This document shows positions 24,572 through 33,351 of a stretch of DNA of 64,000 nt, piece by piece. Every line of letters begins with the position of its first letter. The stretch's first letter is position 1. A program made the translations under genes and the position numbers. The notes beneath the pieces are model-generated. The model was not told the origin of the DNA, did no database searches, and worked only from the letters and a program-made list of their open reading frames with translations. The DNA is taken from NCBI RefSeq assembly GCF_001514215.1, contig NZ_KQ948851.1, positions 677,434 through 741,433 of the forward strand, given 5' to 3'. Source of the DNA: Streptomyces bungoensis (lineage in GTDB: Bacteria; Actinomycetota; Actinomycetes; Streptomycetales; Streptomycetaceae).

Positions 24572-25627
24572 CTACACGCGGGCCGACCAGGACGGGACCG
24601 GCGGGCCGGAGGCATCGGTGCGGGCGCAGGTGTAGCCGATCAGGCGGGACGGGGCAGCCTTCGCGGGGACGGTGGCGGCGTCGTTGCACACGAACGTGTA
24701 CCTGATGGAGGTGCGGGGCACATCGTGGAGCCAGGCCCGGTCCTCCTTGCCCGGGTTGATCTGCAGGCCGGAGTGCGCGACGGCGTCGGTCTGCAGGTGC
24801 ATGTGGGAGAAGAGAACTAGCGCGCCGCCGTCGGTGGTCTTGAGGGCGTAGGCGTCCTTGTAGCGGTTGTCGGCGCCGGCGAAGACGGTGGTGCCCTGGT
24901 CCCCGTAGCGGGTGCCGGTCTTGTCGTGGACCTCGATCTGCCGCTTGCTCGCCGTGGTCGGCGTGAAGACCTTCGTCCCGGTGTGCGTGCCGCCGGTGGC
25001 GAAGTTGTCGAGCACCGCGGCACGCAGAACGCCGGCGTCGGCGGCGAGGTGCTTGTTGCCGTCGGCGGCGACGGCCGTCGCGTACCCGTCGTGGTCGAGT
25101 GCGATGTCCGGCAGTTTCGGGCTGTCGAGGTCGACGACGGACACCATCTCCCAGCGCTTGTGCTGGGGTCGTTCGGCGAACACCGCCAGACGCGAGGGGG
25201 CCTTGCCCTTGTCGTCCGAGAGCGCGGCGGCGAACCAGCGGTCCTGTCCGGCGGCCAGGCGCGGGATGTACAGCTTGGTGCTGGCGGTGTCGTAGGACCA
25301 GGGCTTGTAGGGCGTGCGGTCGGCCGCGGGAAGTCCCTCGGTCTCGGCGTAGTCCGAGACGGACATGGCGTACAGAGGGCCGTCCTCGATGGTGCCGAGC
25401 AGGGCGCGGTTGCGATCGGCGTTGGCCTCGTTGTTGATCTGCGAGTAGTGGGTGATGACGGCGCGGGCCTGGGCGGCGCTGAGGGCAGGCGCCGGCTGCG
25501 GCGCGCTGCTGGCGCTGGGCGTTTGCTTGGCGACGGCAGCATCGTTGTCGGTGGCACAACCGGTGAGCGCCAGGGCGAGGCAGGCGGCGCCGACGAACAG
25601 CGGCAGGGTGCGGCGGGCGATGCGGAT
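24572..25627 (-). CDS. Lipoprotein, probable ATC start
   Basis: 351 residues. The frame starts RIARRTLPLFVGAACLALAL then TGC, a lipobox; the Cys would be lipidated and the protein anchored outside the membrane. Downstream is a beta-rich domain with DGPLYAMSVSDY, SYDTASTKLYIPRL and FTPTTASKRQIEVHD. No ATG, GTG or TTG lies between the TAG upstream and the lipobox. ATC at 25627 follows GGAG by 5 nt and is the likely start. A first canonical start at 25366 would lose the whole signal. It may be a surface or cell-wall partner of the transfer apparatus (inference). Confidence 0.72.
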   Translation of the reverse strand: MRIARRTLPLFVGAACLALALTGCATDNDAAVAKQTPSASSAPQPAPALSAAQARAVITHYSQINNEANADRNRALLGTIEDGPLYAMSVSDYAETEGLPAADRTPYKPWSYDTASTKLYIPRLAAGQDRWFAAALSDDKGKAPSRLAVFAERPQHKRWEMVSVVDLDSPKLPDIALDHDGYATAVAADGNKHLAADAGVLRAAVLDNFATGGTHTGTKVFTPTTASKRQIEVHDKTGTRYGDQGTTVFAGADNRYKDAYALKTTDGGALVLFSHMHLQTDAVAHSGLQINPGKEDRAWLHDVPRTSIRYTFVCNDAATVPAKAAPSRLIGYTCARTDASGPPVPSWSARV

Positions 25628-25657
25628 GGAGACTCCAAGGATCTAGGGGCAGGGGGG

Positions 25658-26431
25658 TCAGCGCGTACGGCGGAGCGGGGACACGGCCTTCGCTGAGGCC
25701 GGCGGCAGGGCGGCGCTGGTGGTGGGCGCCGAGTGGCGCAGGTTCACGCCGATGCCCTTGGCCGTGAGCTGCTGGACCACGGAGTGGACGCGAAGGGCAC
25801 GACCGGTGTCCCCGTAGGCGGTGGGCAGGAGAAACGCTGCTTGGTGCGGGTGGTACTGGAAGCCGTGGGTGTACAGGGTCATGCGGGCATCCACCGGCAC
25901 GCTCTCGTACGGTGCGCCGAGGGCTCCGTCGCTGTACAGGGTCAGGGTGAGGACCTGGTCGACCTGCGGTGGGGCGGGCCGGTGCGGAGGCTGGGGCTGG
26001 TGCTCCGCGTTGTTGAGGACCGCCCGCAGGGCCTGTTCGTAGCGGGGTAGCAGCCGCCGGGCGATGCGTGCTGCCGCCCGCGCGGGGTCCTTGGGAACGG
26101 CTATGCCGTTGGGTTCCGCGACTCCGGCGAAGTGGTGGGGCTTGATGCGCGAGCCGTCGGGGGCGAGCGCAGCGACGACGAACTGGTGCGGGTAGCGAGG
26201 CCGGTCGGTCACGTAGAGCCGCTGGTCGGCCGGCCCGTGGAGCACGGCGTCGTGGGTGAGGACGTACTGGCTGACGACGTAGTCGACGTGGCCGGTGTCC
26301 CAGAGCTGTTCGGTGCGGGGGAACTGGTCGGCGTACTGCGAGTGGCGCTGGTACTGGCTGGTCCAGGTGCCGGGCAGGCGCGCGGAAAGGGCGGCGGCGA
26401 AGGCGGCCAGGTCGGTGCGGAGTGAAGTCAT
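25658..26431 (-). CDS. Conserved element protein, paralogue of the 15221 gene
   Basis: 257 residues from ATG at 26431. N-terminal half shares LPGTWTSQYQRH, AEPNGIAVPKDPARAAA and LLPRYEQALRAVLNNAEH with the 15221-15979 protein; the second half keeps the same beta pattern (PVDARMTLYTHGFQYHP). Distinct in having more aromatic residues. It sits directly downstream of the lipoprotein. Function unknown. Confidence 0.72.
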   Translation of the reverse strand: MTSLRTDLAAFAAALSARLPGTWTSQYQRHSQYADQFPRTEQLWDTGHVDYVVSQYVLTHDAVLHGPADQRLYVTDRPRYPHQFVVAALAPDGSRIKPHHFAGVAEPNGIAVPKDPARAAARIARRLLPRYEQALRAVLNNAEHQPQPPHRPAPPQVDQVLTLTLYSDGALGAPYESVPVDARMTLYTHGFQYHPHQAAFLLPTAYGDTGRALRVHSVVQQLTAKGIGVNLRHSAPTTSAALPPASAKAVSPLRRTR

Positions 26432-26461
26432 GTGTTCCGGGAGGGAAGCGGTGGTCCGGGG

Positions 26462-27388
26462 TCAGCGCGTGTGCCGCGGCTGTGCCGGCGGGAGCACTCG
26501 CGGGGGCAGGGACGGTGTACGGGCCGGGCTGGAGGGCAGTCGCGGTGCCGACGCGAGCGGAGTGAGGGCCCGCATCCTGTCCTCGGCCACGTGCAGGACC
26601 TCTCCGAGGTTGCGGATCTCGGCGGCGGCGTCGGCGAGGTCGTACGACAGGTCGAAGCCGTCGTCCTCCTCCGCTTCCTTGGCCTTCTCCCCGGCTGCTT
26701 CGAAGAACTCGCCGAGCTGCGCCAGCAGTCCGTCGGTGGGCTCCAGGATCTGGTGCAGCAGGGCAGCGGCATCCGTATGCGACTCCGCTCCGTTGAGCCG
26801 GTCGGTCAGAGCGCGCAGCGCGTCGCCGTAGACGTAGATGGGAGCGTCGTCGGGTGTGCCGGGGACGCCCTGGGCCTGGGGCGGGGGCGTCGGCTGGGCT
26901 GAGTGCACGTGTGGGCTTTCGCCGGGCAGGACGGGGTGCGGCAGCAGTCCGAGCTTGGCCAGGCGGTGGTTGATCGCCTCGATCAGGGGCTGGGCGCTGC
27001 CGCCGTGGCGGGCTTCGGGCCGCTGAGGAGCGCCGGGGTCGTCGGAGGGGACCGAGTCGTAGAGGACCTCGAACAGCGACGGGTCGTCGGGGTGCTCACG
27101 CGTCGCGATCCAGCCCTCGGGGTCTCCGGGCGGGCGCTCGGAGGACGGCTCCTGCGGAGGACCGATGATCAGGTAACTGTCGTCGGGGAGAGAGACGCGC
27201 ACGATGTAGGCGCTGAGGCCGAACTCGATGTCGCACTGCAGGCCGCGCGCCCGCAGCGGCGTGGTGATGTGCGCGTGGCGACGCCACAGCTCCTGCCACC
27301 ACGGGGTGTCCACGTTGCGGTGGTCGGGAAGCGGTGCGAGCGAGGCAACGCGGCGGGAGTTTGGGGTGCTCGCTTCGTCAGCGGCCAC
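26462..27388 (-). CDS. Element protein with recurrent helical domain
   Basis: 308 residues from GTG at 27388 (overlaps the 27378 gene by 11 nt). Beta-rich N-terminal 110 residues (CDIEFGLSAYIVRVSLPD), then a helical domain at about 200-285 (ALRALTDRLNGAESHTDAAA, LEPTDGLLAQLGEFFEAAGE, a highly acidic KAKEAEEDDGFDLSYD) paralogous to the 14360 and 16005 proteins. Pro/Ser/Arg tail. Function unknown. Confidence 0.7.
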   Translation of the reverse strand: MAADEASTPNSRRVASLAPLPDHRNVDTPWWQELWRRHAHITTPLRARGLQCDIEFGLSAYIVRVSLPDDSYLIIGPPQEPSSERPPGDPEGWIATREHPDDPSLFEVLYDSVPSDDPGAPQRPEARHGGSAQPLIEAINHRLAKLGLLPHPVLPGESPHVHSAQPTPPPQAQGVPGTPDDAPIYVYGDALRALTDRLNGAESHTDAAALLHQILEPTDGLLAQLGEFFEAAGEKAKEAEEDDGFDLSYDLADAAAEIRNLGEVLHVAEDRMRALTPLASAPRLPSSPARTPSLPPRVLPPAQPRHTR

Positions 27389-27626
27389 GGTTCCTCCCGC
27401 GGGAGGAGGCGGGAGATCGGTGCGGTGGAGGCGTCCGTCCAGTGGGGGTGACTCCCGGCTGCGACTCCTGACTGAAGCCGAGTTCGTACTCGTCGTGGGT
27501 GGCGATCAGGTCGTGTTCCATCTGGGCGTCCTGGTCGGCGACCTGTGCCATGAGGTCGTCGACTTCGGCTCGGCGTTGTTGGTATTCGGCCCATTCGGTG
27601 GCGTTCAGGTGAGGGGGACGTTTCAA
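27378..27626 (-). CDS. Small basic protein of unknown function
   Basis: 82 residues from TTG at 27626 (GGAG 5 nt upstream). Opens LKRPPHLNATEWAEYQQRRA, then an acidic helical run (DLMAQVADQDAQMEHDLIAT) and a basic tail. An upstream TTG at 27668 is less well placed. Not recognised. Confidence 0.6.
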   Translation of the reverse strand: MKRPPHLNATEWAEYQQRRAEVDDLMAQVADQDAQMEHDLIATHDEYELGFSQESQPGVTPTGRTPPPHRSPASSRGRNRGR

Positions 27627-27732
27627 GAGGACTCCGTGTGCAGGCGGTGGCGGTGCCGTGTCGATCAACAGTGGTGGTCCCTCGGGATCGCGTTTGCGAG
27701 AGTCGGGCGGGACTGGAACCGCAGAAAGAGAG

Positions 27733-28275
27733 CTATCGGCGGGGTGCGGTACCGGGGGACGGAGGAGCGGGCGGGACGCCTGCGCTGGCCCCAGGCTGGC
27801 CGCCGGTCGGTGTCGCGGGGGTGGGAGCCGGGTCGTAGGCGGCGCGCAGCCTGCTCAGACCGGCCTCGTCGGCGAGGGCCAGGACCGACAGCGCCCGGCT
27901 GGCCGCCGTCATCAGCAGGTTTGAGGGAGATCCCTTGGCCGCACCGCGGTTCTCCCGCCGCCACCGGGCGGCGGCGACGAGGTAGTCGCTCACGGCGCGC
28001 AGTGCAGGTTCGGCGGCGTCCAGGACGTGGTCGGTGACTGCTTCGATCTCTGCCGGAGTCTGAGCCGCGGCGAGGGCGTCCAGGTAGGGGGTGAGATCAG
28101 GTGCGGGCCAGGGCTGGTCCGGCAGCGGATGCGCGTCGCGGAAGGGCTGCGCGTCGCGTCGCGCCCACCGCTTCAGGTCGCCGCGGGTGGCGAGGTTGTA
28201 CCGGGCGGCGTGGATCTGGTCGGCGTCGCGGCCGACGTTGTCGTACAGGTCGAAGTCCGGGTCACGCGGGGAGAT
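27733..28275 (-). CDS. Element protein of unknown function, probable ATC start
   Basis: 180 residues. Open from the TAG near 28316, the frame has no ATG/GTG/TTG until GTG at 27993, yet it encodes a convincing N-terminal part: SPRDPDFDLYDNVGRDADQI, ARYNLATRGDLKRWARRDAQ, PWPAPDLTPYLDALAAAQTP. ATC at 28275 follows AAGGA by 7 nt and is the best start. The C-terminal half is helical (VVAAARWRRENRGAAKG). The gene lies 52 nt after VirB4. Not recognised. Confidence 0.62.
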   Translation of the reverse strand: MSPRDPDFDLYDNVGRDADQIHAARYNLATRGDLKRWARRDAQPFRDAHPLPDQPWPAPDLTPYLDALAAAQTPAEIEAVTDHVLDAAEPALRAVSDYLVAAARWRRENRGAAKGSPSNLLMTAASRALSVLALADEAGLSRLRAAYDPAPTPATPTGGQPGASAGVPPAPPSPGTAPRR

Positions 28276-28326
28276 ACGAGAGTCCTTCGATGGGGTGTTG
28301 TCAGGATTCGTGAACTAGACGCTTTT

Positions 28327-29841
28327 TCAATGCATTCGGGCGTCGGTGTCGAAGAGCGCCAGCTCGTTGGGATGCAGCAGGTGCTGGACGATGAAGGATC
28401 TGCCAGCGACTTTCCACAGACCACGGCCCCGGTTGAGGTGCGCGATGGCGTCCATTTCCACAGAGGTCAGGCCGAGCAGGGCGGCGGCGGCGTGGAGTTG
28501 GTCGGTCTCCTGGCGGTAGATGATCCGGGTGCTGCAGTCGGCGAGGAGGCCCTCGGCGAGGGCGCGGCCTTGTGATCCGGCGTCGCCGGCGGTGAGCAGG
28601 TCGGACAGGCGGTGGATCACCATGAGGTTGGCGATACCGAGGCCGCGGCTGAGCTTCCACTGGGCCTGCATCCGCTGCAGCAGGCCGACGTGCCGCATCA
28701 GTCGCCACGCCTCGTCGTACACGATCCAGCGCCGGCCGCCGTTCAGGTCGGAGAGGGCGGACTCCATCCAGGCACTTGCGCAGGTCATGGCCAGGACGAG
28801 GGCGGTGTCGTCGCCGGATCCGCCGAGGCGGGACAGGTCGATGGTGAGCATCGGCGCGTGCGGGTCGAAGGCGACGGTGGATGGGGCGTCGAACATGCCG
28901 GCCAGGTCACCGTGGACGAGGCGGCGCATCGCGTGGGCCAGGTCGCGGGCGGCGTCGCCGAGCTGGCCGGACATCATGCCGGCGGCTTCGTCGAGCGCAC
29001 TGGGGGTGTTGAGGGTGGCGGCGACGTCGCCGAGGAGCGGGGTGCGGCCGGTGGCGGTGGCACGGGTGACGACGGCGTCGAGGGCGACGTCGAGGGCGGT
29101 GTGCTCCATGGGCATCAGGTCCCGGCCCAGGACGGTCCGGGCGAGGGAGCCGAGTAGGAGCAGGCGCCGTTTGCGGATCTCGCCGACCCAGTCGGCCTCC
29201 GTCACGCTGTCCGGTCGCGGGGCCGCGTCCAGGGGGTTCAGGCGTCCGGGCAGTCCGGGGCCGAGAGCGACGGACCGGCCGCCGAGGGCTTGCGCCACCG
29301 GCGTCCACTCGCCTTTCGGATCACAGGGGACGTAGACGCGGTAGCCGAAGGCGACCGAGCGCAGCGCGAAGGACTTGGCGAGCGCGCTCTTGCCCTGGCC
29401 GATCACTCCGGCGAGCAGGAGGTTGGGGTTGGTGAATCCCTCGACCTTGCCGTACAGCGCGAACGGGTCGAAGACGAACGACGCTTCCGCGTGGACGTCG
29501 CGGCCGATGTAGATGCCCTCGGCGCCGAGCCCGCCTTCGGCGAGGAAGGGGTAGGCGCCGGCGGCCACGGCGGTGGTCATGCGGTGGGCGGGCAGCTTCA
29601 GCCGGTTGTTGCGGGCGGAGGCGGGCCCGGGGCGTCCGCTCGGGGGGTAGAGCGGAGCGGGCATCTCGTGCTCGGCGGGTGTGCTCTCTGCCTGGTGGGC
29701 GCTGGCTTCGGCGCGGGCCTTGGCGGTGGCTTCGGCGAGCTGGCGGCGGGCTGCCTTGCGGCTGGCCCGGTCGGTGCCGTGCGGGGTGAACAGCGGGCTG
29801 GCGGAGGCGCGGCGGGCGCGGCGAGCGGGCCGGTGACTCAT
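28327..29841 (-). CDS. VirB4/TraC-type conjugation ATPase
   Basis: 504 residues from ATG at 29841. Walker A GVIGQGKSALAKSFALRSV at about 143, Walker B RWIVYDEAWRLMRHVGLLQR at about 370, with a VirB4-type VMVIHRLSDLLTAGDAGSQG and ADCSTRIIYRQETDQL segment afterwards. The N-terminal ~120 residues are a basic Ala/Arg/Glu-rich stretch, then AHRMTTAVAAGAYPFLAEGG. It would energise assembly and operation of the type IV-like mating channel. It lies next to the SCO6880-like and VirB6-like genes. Confidence 0.9.
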   Translation of the reverse strand: MSHRPARRARRASASPLFTPHGTDRASRKAARRQLAEATAKARAEASAHQAESTPAEHEMPAPLYPPSGRPGPASARNNRLKLPAHRMTTAVAAGAYPFLAEGGLGAEGIYIGRDVHAEASFVFDPFALYGKVEGFTNPNLLLAGVIGQGKSALAKSFALRSVAFGYRVYVPCDPKGEWTPVAQALGGRSVALGPGLPGRLNPLDAAPRPDSVTEADWVGEIRKRRLLLLGSLARTVLGRDLMPMEHTALDVALDAVVTRATATGRTPLLGDVAATLNTPSALDEAAGMMSGQLGDAARDLAHAMRRLVHGDLAGMFDAPSTVAFDPHAPMLTIDLSRLGGSGDDTALVLAMTCASAWMESALSDLNGGRRWIVYDEAWRLMRHVGLLQRMQAQWKLSRGLGIANLMVIHRLSDLLTAGDAGSQGRALAEGLLADCSTRIIYRQETDQLHAAAALLGLTSVEMDAIAHLNRGRGLWKVAGRSFIVQHLLHPNELALFDTDARMH

Positions 29842-29869
29842 CGGGGGCCCTCGATTCTGCGGGTGGTGC

Positions 29870-30322
29870 TCATCGCACGCAGGACGTGGTGTGCGGGCGG
29901 AGGTCGGTGGGGGTGGTCTTGCGCCGGATGCTGTGCCCGGCGGCGAGGTGGCGTTGGCAGATGGTCAGCACGGGCGGCCCTTCGGGCAGCCGTTCCGGAT
30001 GGCACGCGCTCGTCTCGGTGTCTGCCTGCGCTGGGTTGCCGGGCAGCAGGTGGAAGGCGGCGTGGATCTCGGTGGTGGCCTGCCACAACCGGGTGTGCGC
30101 GGTGGCGAGGTGGCGGCCTGCTGCAGGATGCGGGGGCCGCGTTACCTCAGCCAACTGGTCGATGAGCCGGTGTAGTTCGGTGAGGTGGGCGTGGAGGGTG
30201 TCGAGGTGGCCGCGATCCGGGGGCGCGGCACGGTTGAGGGCACGAGCGTGGTGGCGGACGCCTGCGGTGGCGGCCCGAAGGTAGGGGTGCGCGTCGGGCG
30301 TGCTGGGACGGGGAGGGATCAA
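29870..30322 (-). CDS. DUF6238-like small protein in the transfer block
   Basis: 150 residues from TTG at 30322 (AAGGA 7 nt upstream). Helical, opening PLIPPRPSTPDAHPYLRAAT, then YLRAATAGVRHHARALNRA, LHAHLTELHRLIDQLAEVTR, and HLATAHTRLWQATTEIHAAF. The His/Leu-rich pattern matches the family I associate with DUF6238 from Streptomyces elements (recognition only). It lies between the VirB4 and SCO6880-like genes. A transfer-block accessory role is inferred from location. Confidence 0.65.
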   Translation of the reverse strand: MIPPRPSTPDAHPYLRAATAGVRHHARALNRAAPPDRGHLDTLHAHLTELHRLIDQLAEVTRPPHPAAGRHLATAHTRLWQATTEIHAAFHLLPGNPAQADTETSACHPERLPEGPPVLTICQRHLAAGHSIRRKTTPTDLRPHTTSCVR

Positions 30323-30377
30323 TGGGAGGTCCTTGCCGCCAAAGAGGCGGGAGCGGGGTGTGGGGGCGAACTGGCAG

Positions 30378-31850
30378 CTACAGGGTGGTGCGGGCCAGGG
30401 GGAGTGCGGCAACGGCGAACGCGTCGGGCTGCTGGTAGTTCAGCCGTCGCAGGTCGACGCCCGAGGTGACGGCGTGGGTCTCGATCTGGGCGCAGGCGGC
30501 GTCCAGGAGGGCGTCGGTCTCGGCGGTGACGGTGACGAGGCCGGTCAGGGCGACGTCCGCGTGTCCGGCGATGAGCTGGCGCTCACGCTGTTTGACGTCG
30601 GCGTACTCGACGGAGTCTTCCTCGCTGTCGACCTGCCCGCGGCGGGCGCGCTCGTTGGCGTCGGCAATGATCGCGGCCTTCTTGCGCTGGACGTCCCGCA
30701 GGGCGGACTCGAGCCCCTGCGGTACGTAGATGAGGGACAGGCTGCGTCGCACGCCGGCCGTGAACATGAGGCCGTGCATGAAGCCGGCGCTCGTCTCGGT
30801 GCGGGGCCAGTTCTCCACCCAATATGTGGCGTGCCGTGCGCTGTCGGTGGCGAGGCGGTCGTACTCCTCGACCTGGACGACGGGACCTGCGGCTGCGGGA
30901 TCGGCCTCGGCGCGGCCGGTGTCGGACCACTGCTGGAGTGCGGCGAGGGCCCCCGGGTCATAGGCGGTGCGGATGACGGCGGCGATCTCCCGCGCGGTCA
31001 GCCACCCGGTGACCATCAGTCCGGCGTTGCGGGCCGCCTGGGCGATGGACGCGGTGGTCTGCTCCATGACGGTGAACGCCCCGGGCAGCCCGCCGCCGGC
31101 CTGCGAGATCAGCCGCCGGGCGGCCTTCAGATCGAGGGAGATGGCGAGGTAGGTCTCGTGGGGTGCGGCGGCGGGACCGGCCGAGGCGACCAGTTCGGAG
31201 TAGATCTGTCCGGCGACCGGTGTCTGGGGCTGCCCGTTCTGGGCCCAGTGGCGGGTGAGGGTGTCGCCGCTGTCGGGGACGGTGCGTTCCAGCACCTGCA
31301 CGGTGGCGATGTGCCCGGTGCGGGCGATGCCCGCGAGCGCGCGTCCCCAGCTGCCCACGTTGTGGTTCTGGGTGGCGGGGTCGAGGAGGGCGAAGGCGCG
31401 GCTGCTGACCCGGGCGATGGCGGTCAGGGTCTGCCGGTGCGGGTCGTGCACGGCCGCGGCGCCGTTGGCGGAGTCGCCGGGGGTGACCACCTTGAGGGAG
31501 GCGGCCGTGCCGGGCAGGTGGAGGATGCCATCCTGCCGGGGCCGGGTGACGGGCCGGGCGAGCCAGAGCGTCTGGCCGGTGCGTCGGCGCTGTGCGTAGC
31601 GGGCGACGATCGGCGCCCAGTCGATCAGGGAGCGTCCGTGCCGACGGATCACCACGAGCGCACCGGAAGCCGCCCACAGCGGTGCCAGGGCGACGGCGCC
31701 GACCAGCCCGGTGGAGACCACCGTCATCAGCAGCAGCGCCAGCGTGCAGGAAACAAGGACGAGTTGCGGCAGGGAGAGGCCGAGGAGGATGCCGCGGCGG
31801 GACCGGTGCGGAAACTTCACCGTGACCGGAGCGACGGAGAGATCAGTCAA
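30378..31850 (-). CDS. SCO6880-like conjugation protein (VirB3/VirB4 N-terminal-like)
   Basis: 490 residues from TTG at 31850. Two transmembrane segments at about 22-65 (LPQLVLVSCTLALLLMTV, ALAPLWAASGALVVI) followed by a long soluble domain. The first soluble part (GILHLPGTAASLKVVTP, VHDPHRQTLTAIARVSSRAF) and the end (VTSGVDLRRLNYQQPDAFAV, AALPLARTTL) match the SCO6880 family of actinobacterial conjugative elements, whose N-terminus combines VirB3/PrgI-like membrane helices with a VirB4-N-like region. The partner ATPase is the next gene downstream (VirB4, 28327). It would be a core inner-membrane component of the mating channel. Confidence 0.82.
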   Translation of the reverse strand: MTDLSVAPVTVKFPHRSRRGILLGLSLPQLVLVSCTLALLLMTVVSTGLVGAVALAPLWAASGALVVIRRHGRSLIDWAPIVARYAQRRRTGQTLWLARPVTRPRQDGILHLPGTAASLKVVTPGDSANGAAAVHDPHRQTLTAIARVSSRAFALLDPATQNHNVGSWGRALAGIARTGHIATVQVLERTVPDSGDTLTRHWAQNGQPQTPVAGQIYSELVASAGPAAAPHETYLAISLDLKAARRLISQAGGGLPGAFTVMEQTTASIAQAARNAGLMVTGWLTAREIAAVIRTAYDPGALAALQQWSDTGRAEADPAAAGPVVQVEEYDRLATDSARHATYWVENWPRTETSAGFMHGLMFTAGVRRSLSLIYVPQGLESALRDVQRKKAAIIADANERARRGQVDSEEDSVEYADVKQRERQLIAGHADVALTGLVTVTAETDALLDAACAQIETHAVTSGVDLRRLNYQQPDAFAVAALPLARTTL

Positions 31851-31931
31851 GGGGCGGTTCCTGAAGACGCGGGCGGAAACCCGGGGGCGGGGGTGCAGTA
31901 CACGTCCCGCCCCCGGTAGACGGACAGGGGA

Positions 31932-33314
31932 TCAGAGGCCGGTCGCAGGCGGCGGCGGTGAGGCCGTCCCGCTGGGCGTGGCGTTCTGTGCCCCAGGGGA
32001 CGGCGGTGCGCCCTGCGGCGGCGGGGTCGTGGTCGGCGGCACTGACTGCCAGCCGCCTTGCTGGCCGGACGCGGCGCTCACGCCGGATCCACCCGGCCCC
32101 GGGCTGCCGCCCACCTGGCCGCTGGTGTCATCCGACACGCTCGTCGGCGCGGGCTGGACGGCCTTCTCCAGGCCGGATTTCATGGCACCGCCACCGGGCG
32201 AGCCGCCCGTTCCGCCACCCTGCGAAGCGTCCTTGCCGCCGCCGCTGTCGCCGGTCGGGTTGGCGGCGATGTCGCCGGGGAATCCGCCTCCGCCTGCGGC
32301 GTCGGGGCCTTGCGCGGCGGCGACACCCGCTCCGGCTGCCGCGCCGCCGGTTCCGGCGGTGGCGGCTGCTGCCGCGGCCTTGCGGGCGACGTTCTCGGCG
32401 TGGGCCTTGGCGATCTGCGCTCCTGCGCCGCCGGCGCGGTGGATGGACTCGCCGTCGGTGCCGTCGGCCGCCCAGTGCACGAACTTGAAGACGGCATAGG
32501 GGCACAGCAGCACCAGGATCATGATCACGATGCCGGACATGACGTCGGAGAGGGCGGCGATGCCGTCGGTGGCGTCGGTCGTGCCCATGGCGGCGATGCC
32601 GAGCACGAAGATCACAGTCATCAACAGCTTGCTGACGACGAGGGTGGCGGTGGCTTCGATCCAGCCCTTGCGCCAGCGGCGTGCGACTTCCCAGCCGCCG
32701 CCGGCGGACGCGAAGACGGCCAGGGTGACCATGACGAGGATGCCGACCTTGCGGACCATCATCACGCACCAGTAGAGGAAGGCGCCGATGGCGGCGCCGA
32801 GACCGACGACGACCGGGACGAGCCAGCCGAGTCCGGCCAGGGACCCGATCTGGCTGACCTTCACGATGCGGCGCACGGCCGACTCGATGCTCAGGTGCGC
32901 GGTCTTGAACAGGCCGTCGCTGACGGCGTCGACGACTTCGACGGCGACCGTGGTCAGGGCGATGGCGCAGAACGCGAACAGGACCCCTGACATGGTGCCG
33001 GTGAACGCCTGGGTGAGGGCTTGTCCGTCGCGTCTGACGGCGGCCCGGACGAGCTGCGCGCAGAAGGTGGCGACCAGCAGGACCAGGCCCAACGGCAGCA
33101 GCATCTCGTAGTTGTCGCGGAACCATCCGGCGTTCAGGTCGACCTTCGTGGTGGTGTTGACCGCCTTGGCGGCCAAGTCGGCCGCTGCCGCAGCCAGCTC
33201 ACCTGCGGACTTCGCCATCCATTCACCGATGGCCTTGCCAGGGTCCGAGGCGAAATCGACCGCGTCGCCGACCGCACAGAGCTTGTCCGCCAGGGGGTAA
33301 TCACAGAAACCCAC
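31932..33314 (-). CDS. VirB6/TrbL-like membrane channel protein
   Basis: 460 residues from GTG at 33314. At least five membrane segments between about 75 and 280 (YEMLLPLGLVLLVATFCAQL, GVLFAFCAIALTTVAVEVV, GWLVPVVVGLGAAIGAFLYW, VGILVMVTLAVFASAGG, IVIMILVLLCPYAVFKFVHW), then a long Ala/Gly/Pro-rich and Gly-repeat tail. This layout is that of the VirB6/TrbL family in actinobacterial type IV systems. It would form the inner-membrane part of the conjugation pore. Confidence 0.82.
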   Translation of the reverse strand: MGFCDYPLADKLCAVGDAVDFASDPGKAIGEWMAKSAGELAAAAADLAAKAVNTTTKVDLNAGWFRDNYEMLLPLGLVLLVATFCAQLVRAAVRRDGQALTQAFTGTMSGVLFAFCAIALTTVAVEVVDAVSDGLFKTAHLSIESAVRRIVKVSQIGSLAGLGWLVPVVVGLGAAIGAFLYWCVMMVRKVGILVMVTLAVFASAGGGWEVARRWRKGWIEATATLVVSKLLMTVIFVLGIAAMGTTDATDGIAALSDVMSGIVIMILVLLCPYAVFKFVHWAADGTDGESIHRAGGAGAQIAKAHAENVARKAAAAAATAGTGGAAAGAGVAAAQGPDAAGGGGFPGDIAANPTGDSGGGKDASQGGGTGGSPGGGAMKSGLEKAVQPAPTSVSDDTSGQVGGSPGPGGSGVSAASGQQGGWQSVPPTTTPPPQGAPPSPGAQNATPSGTASPPPPATGL

Positions 33315-33351
33315 GGGGAATTACTCCTCCTTATCTCGTGTCAGGCGCGGG

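Noticed and set aside
32058..32990. Plus frame over the VirB6-like gene
   Set aside because: Low-complexity Asp/Gly/His sequence that mirrors the minus-strand membrane helices.
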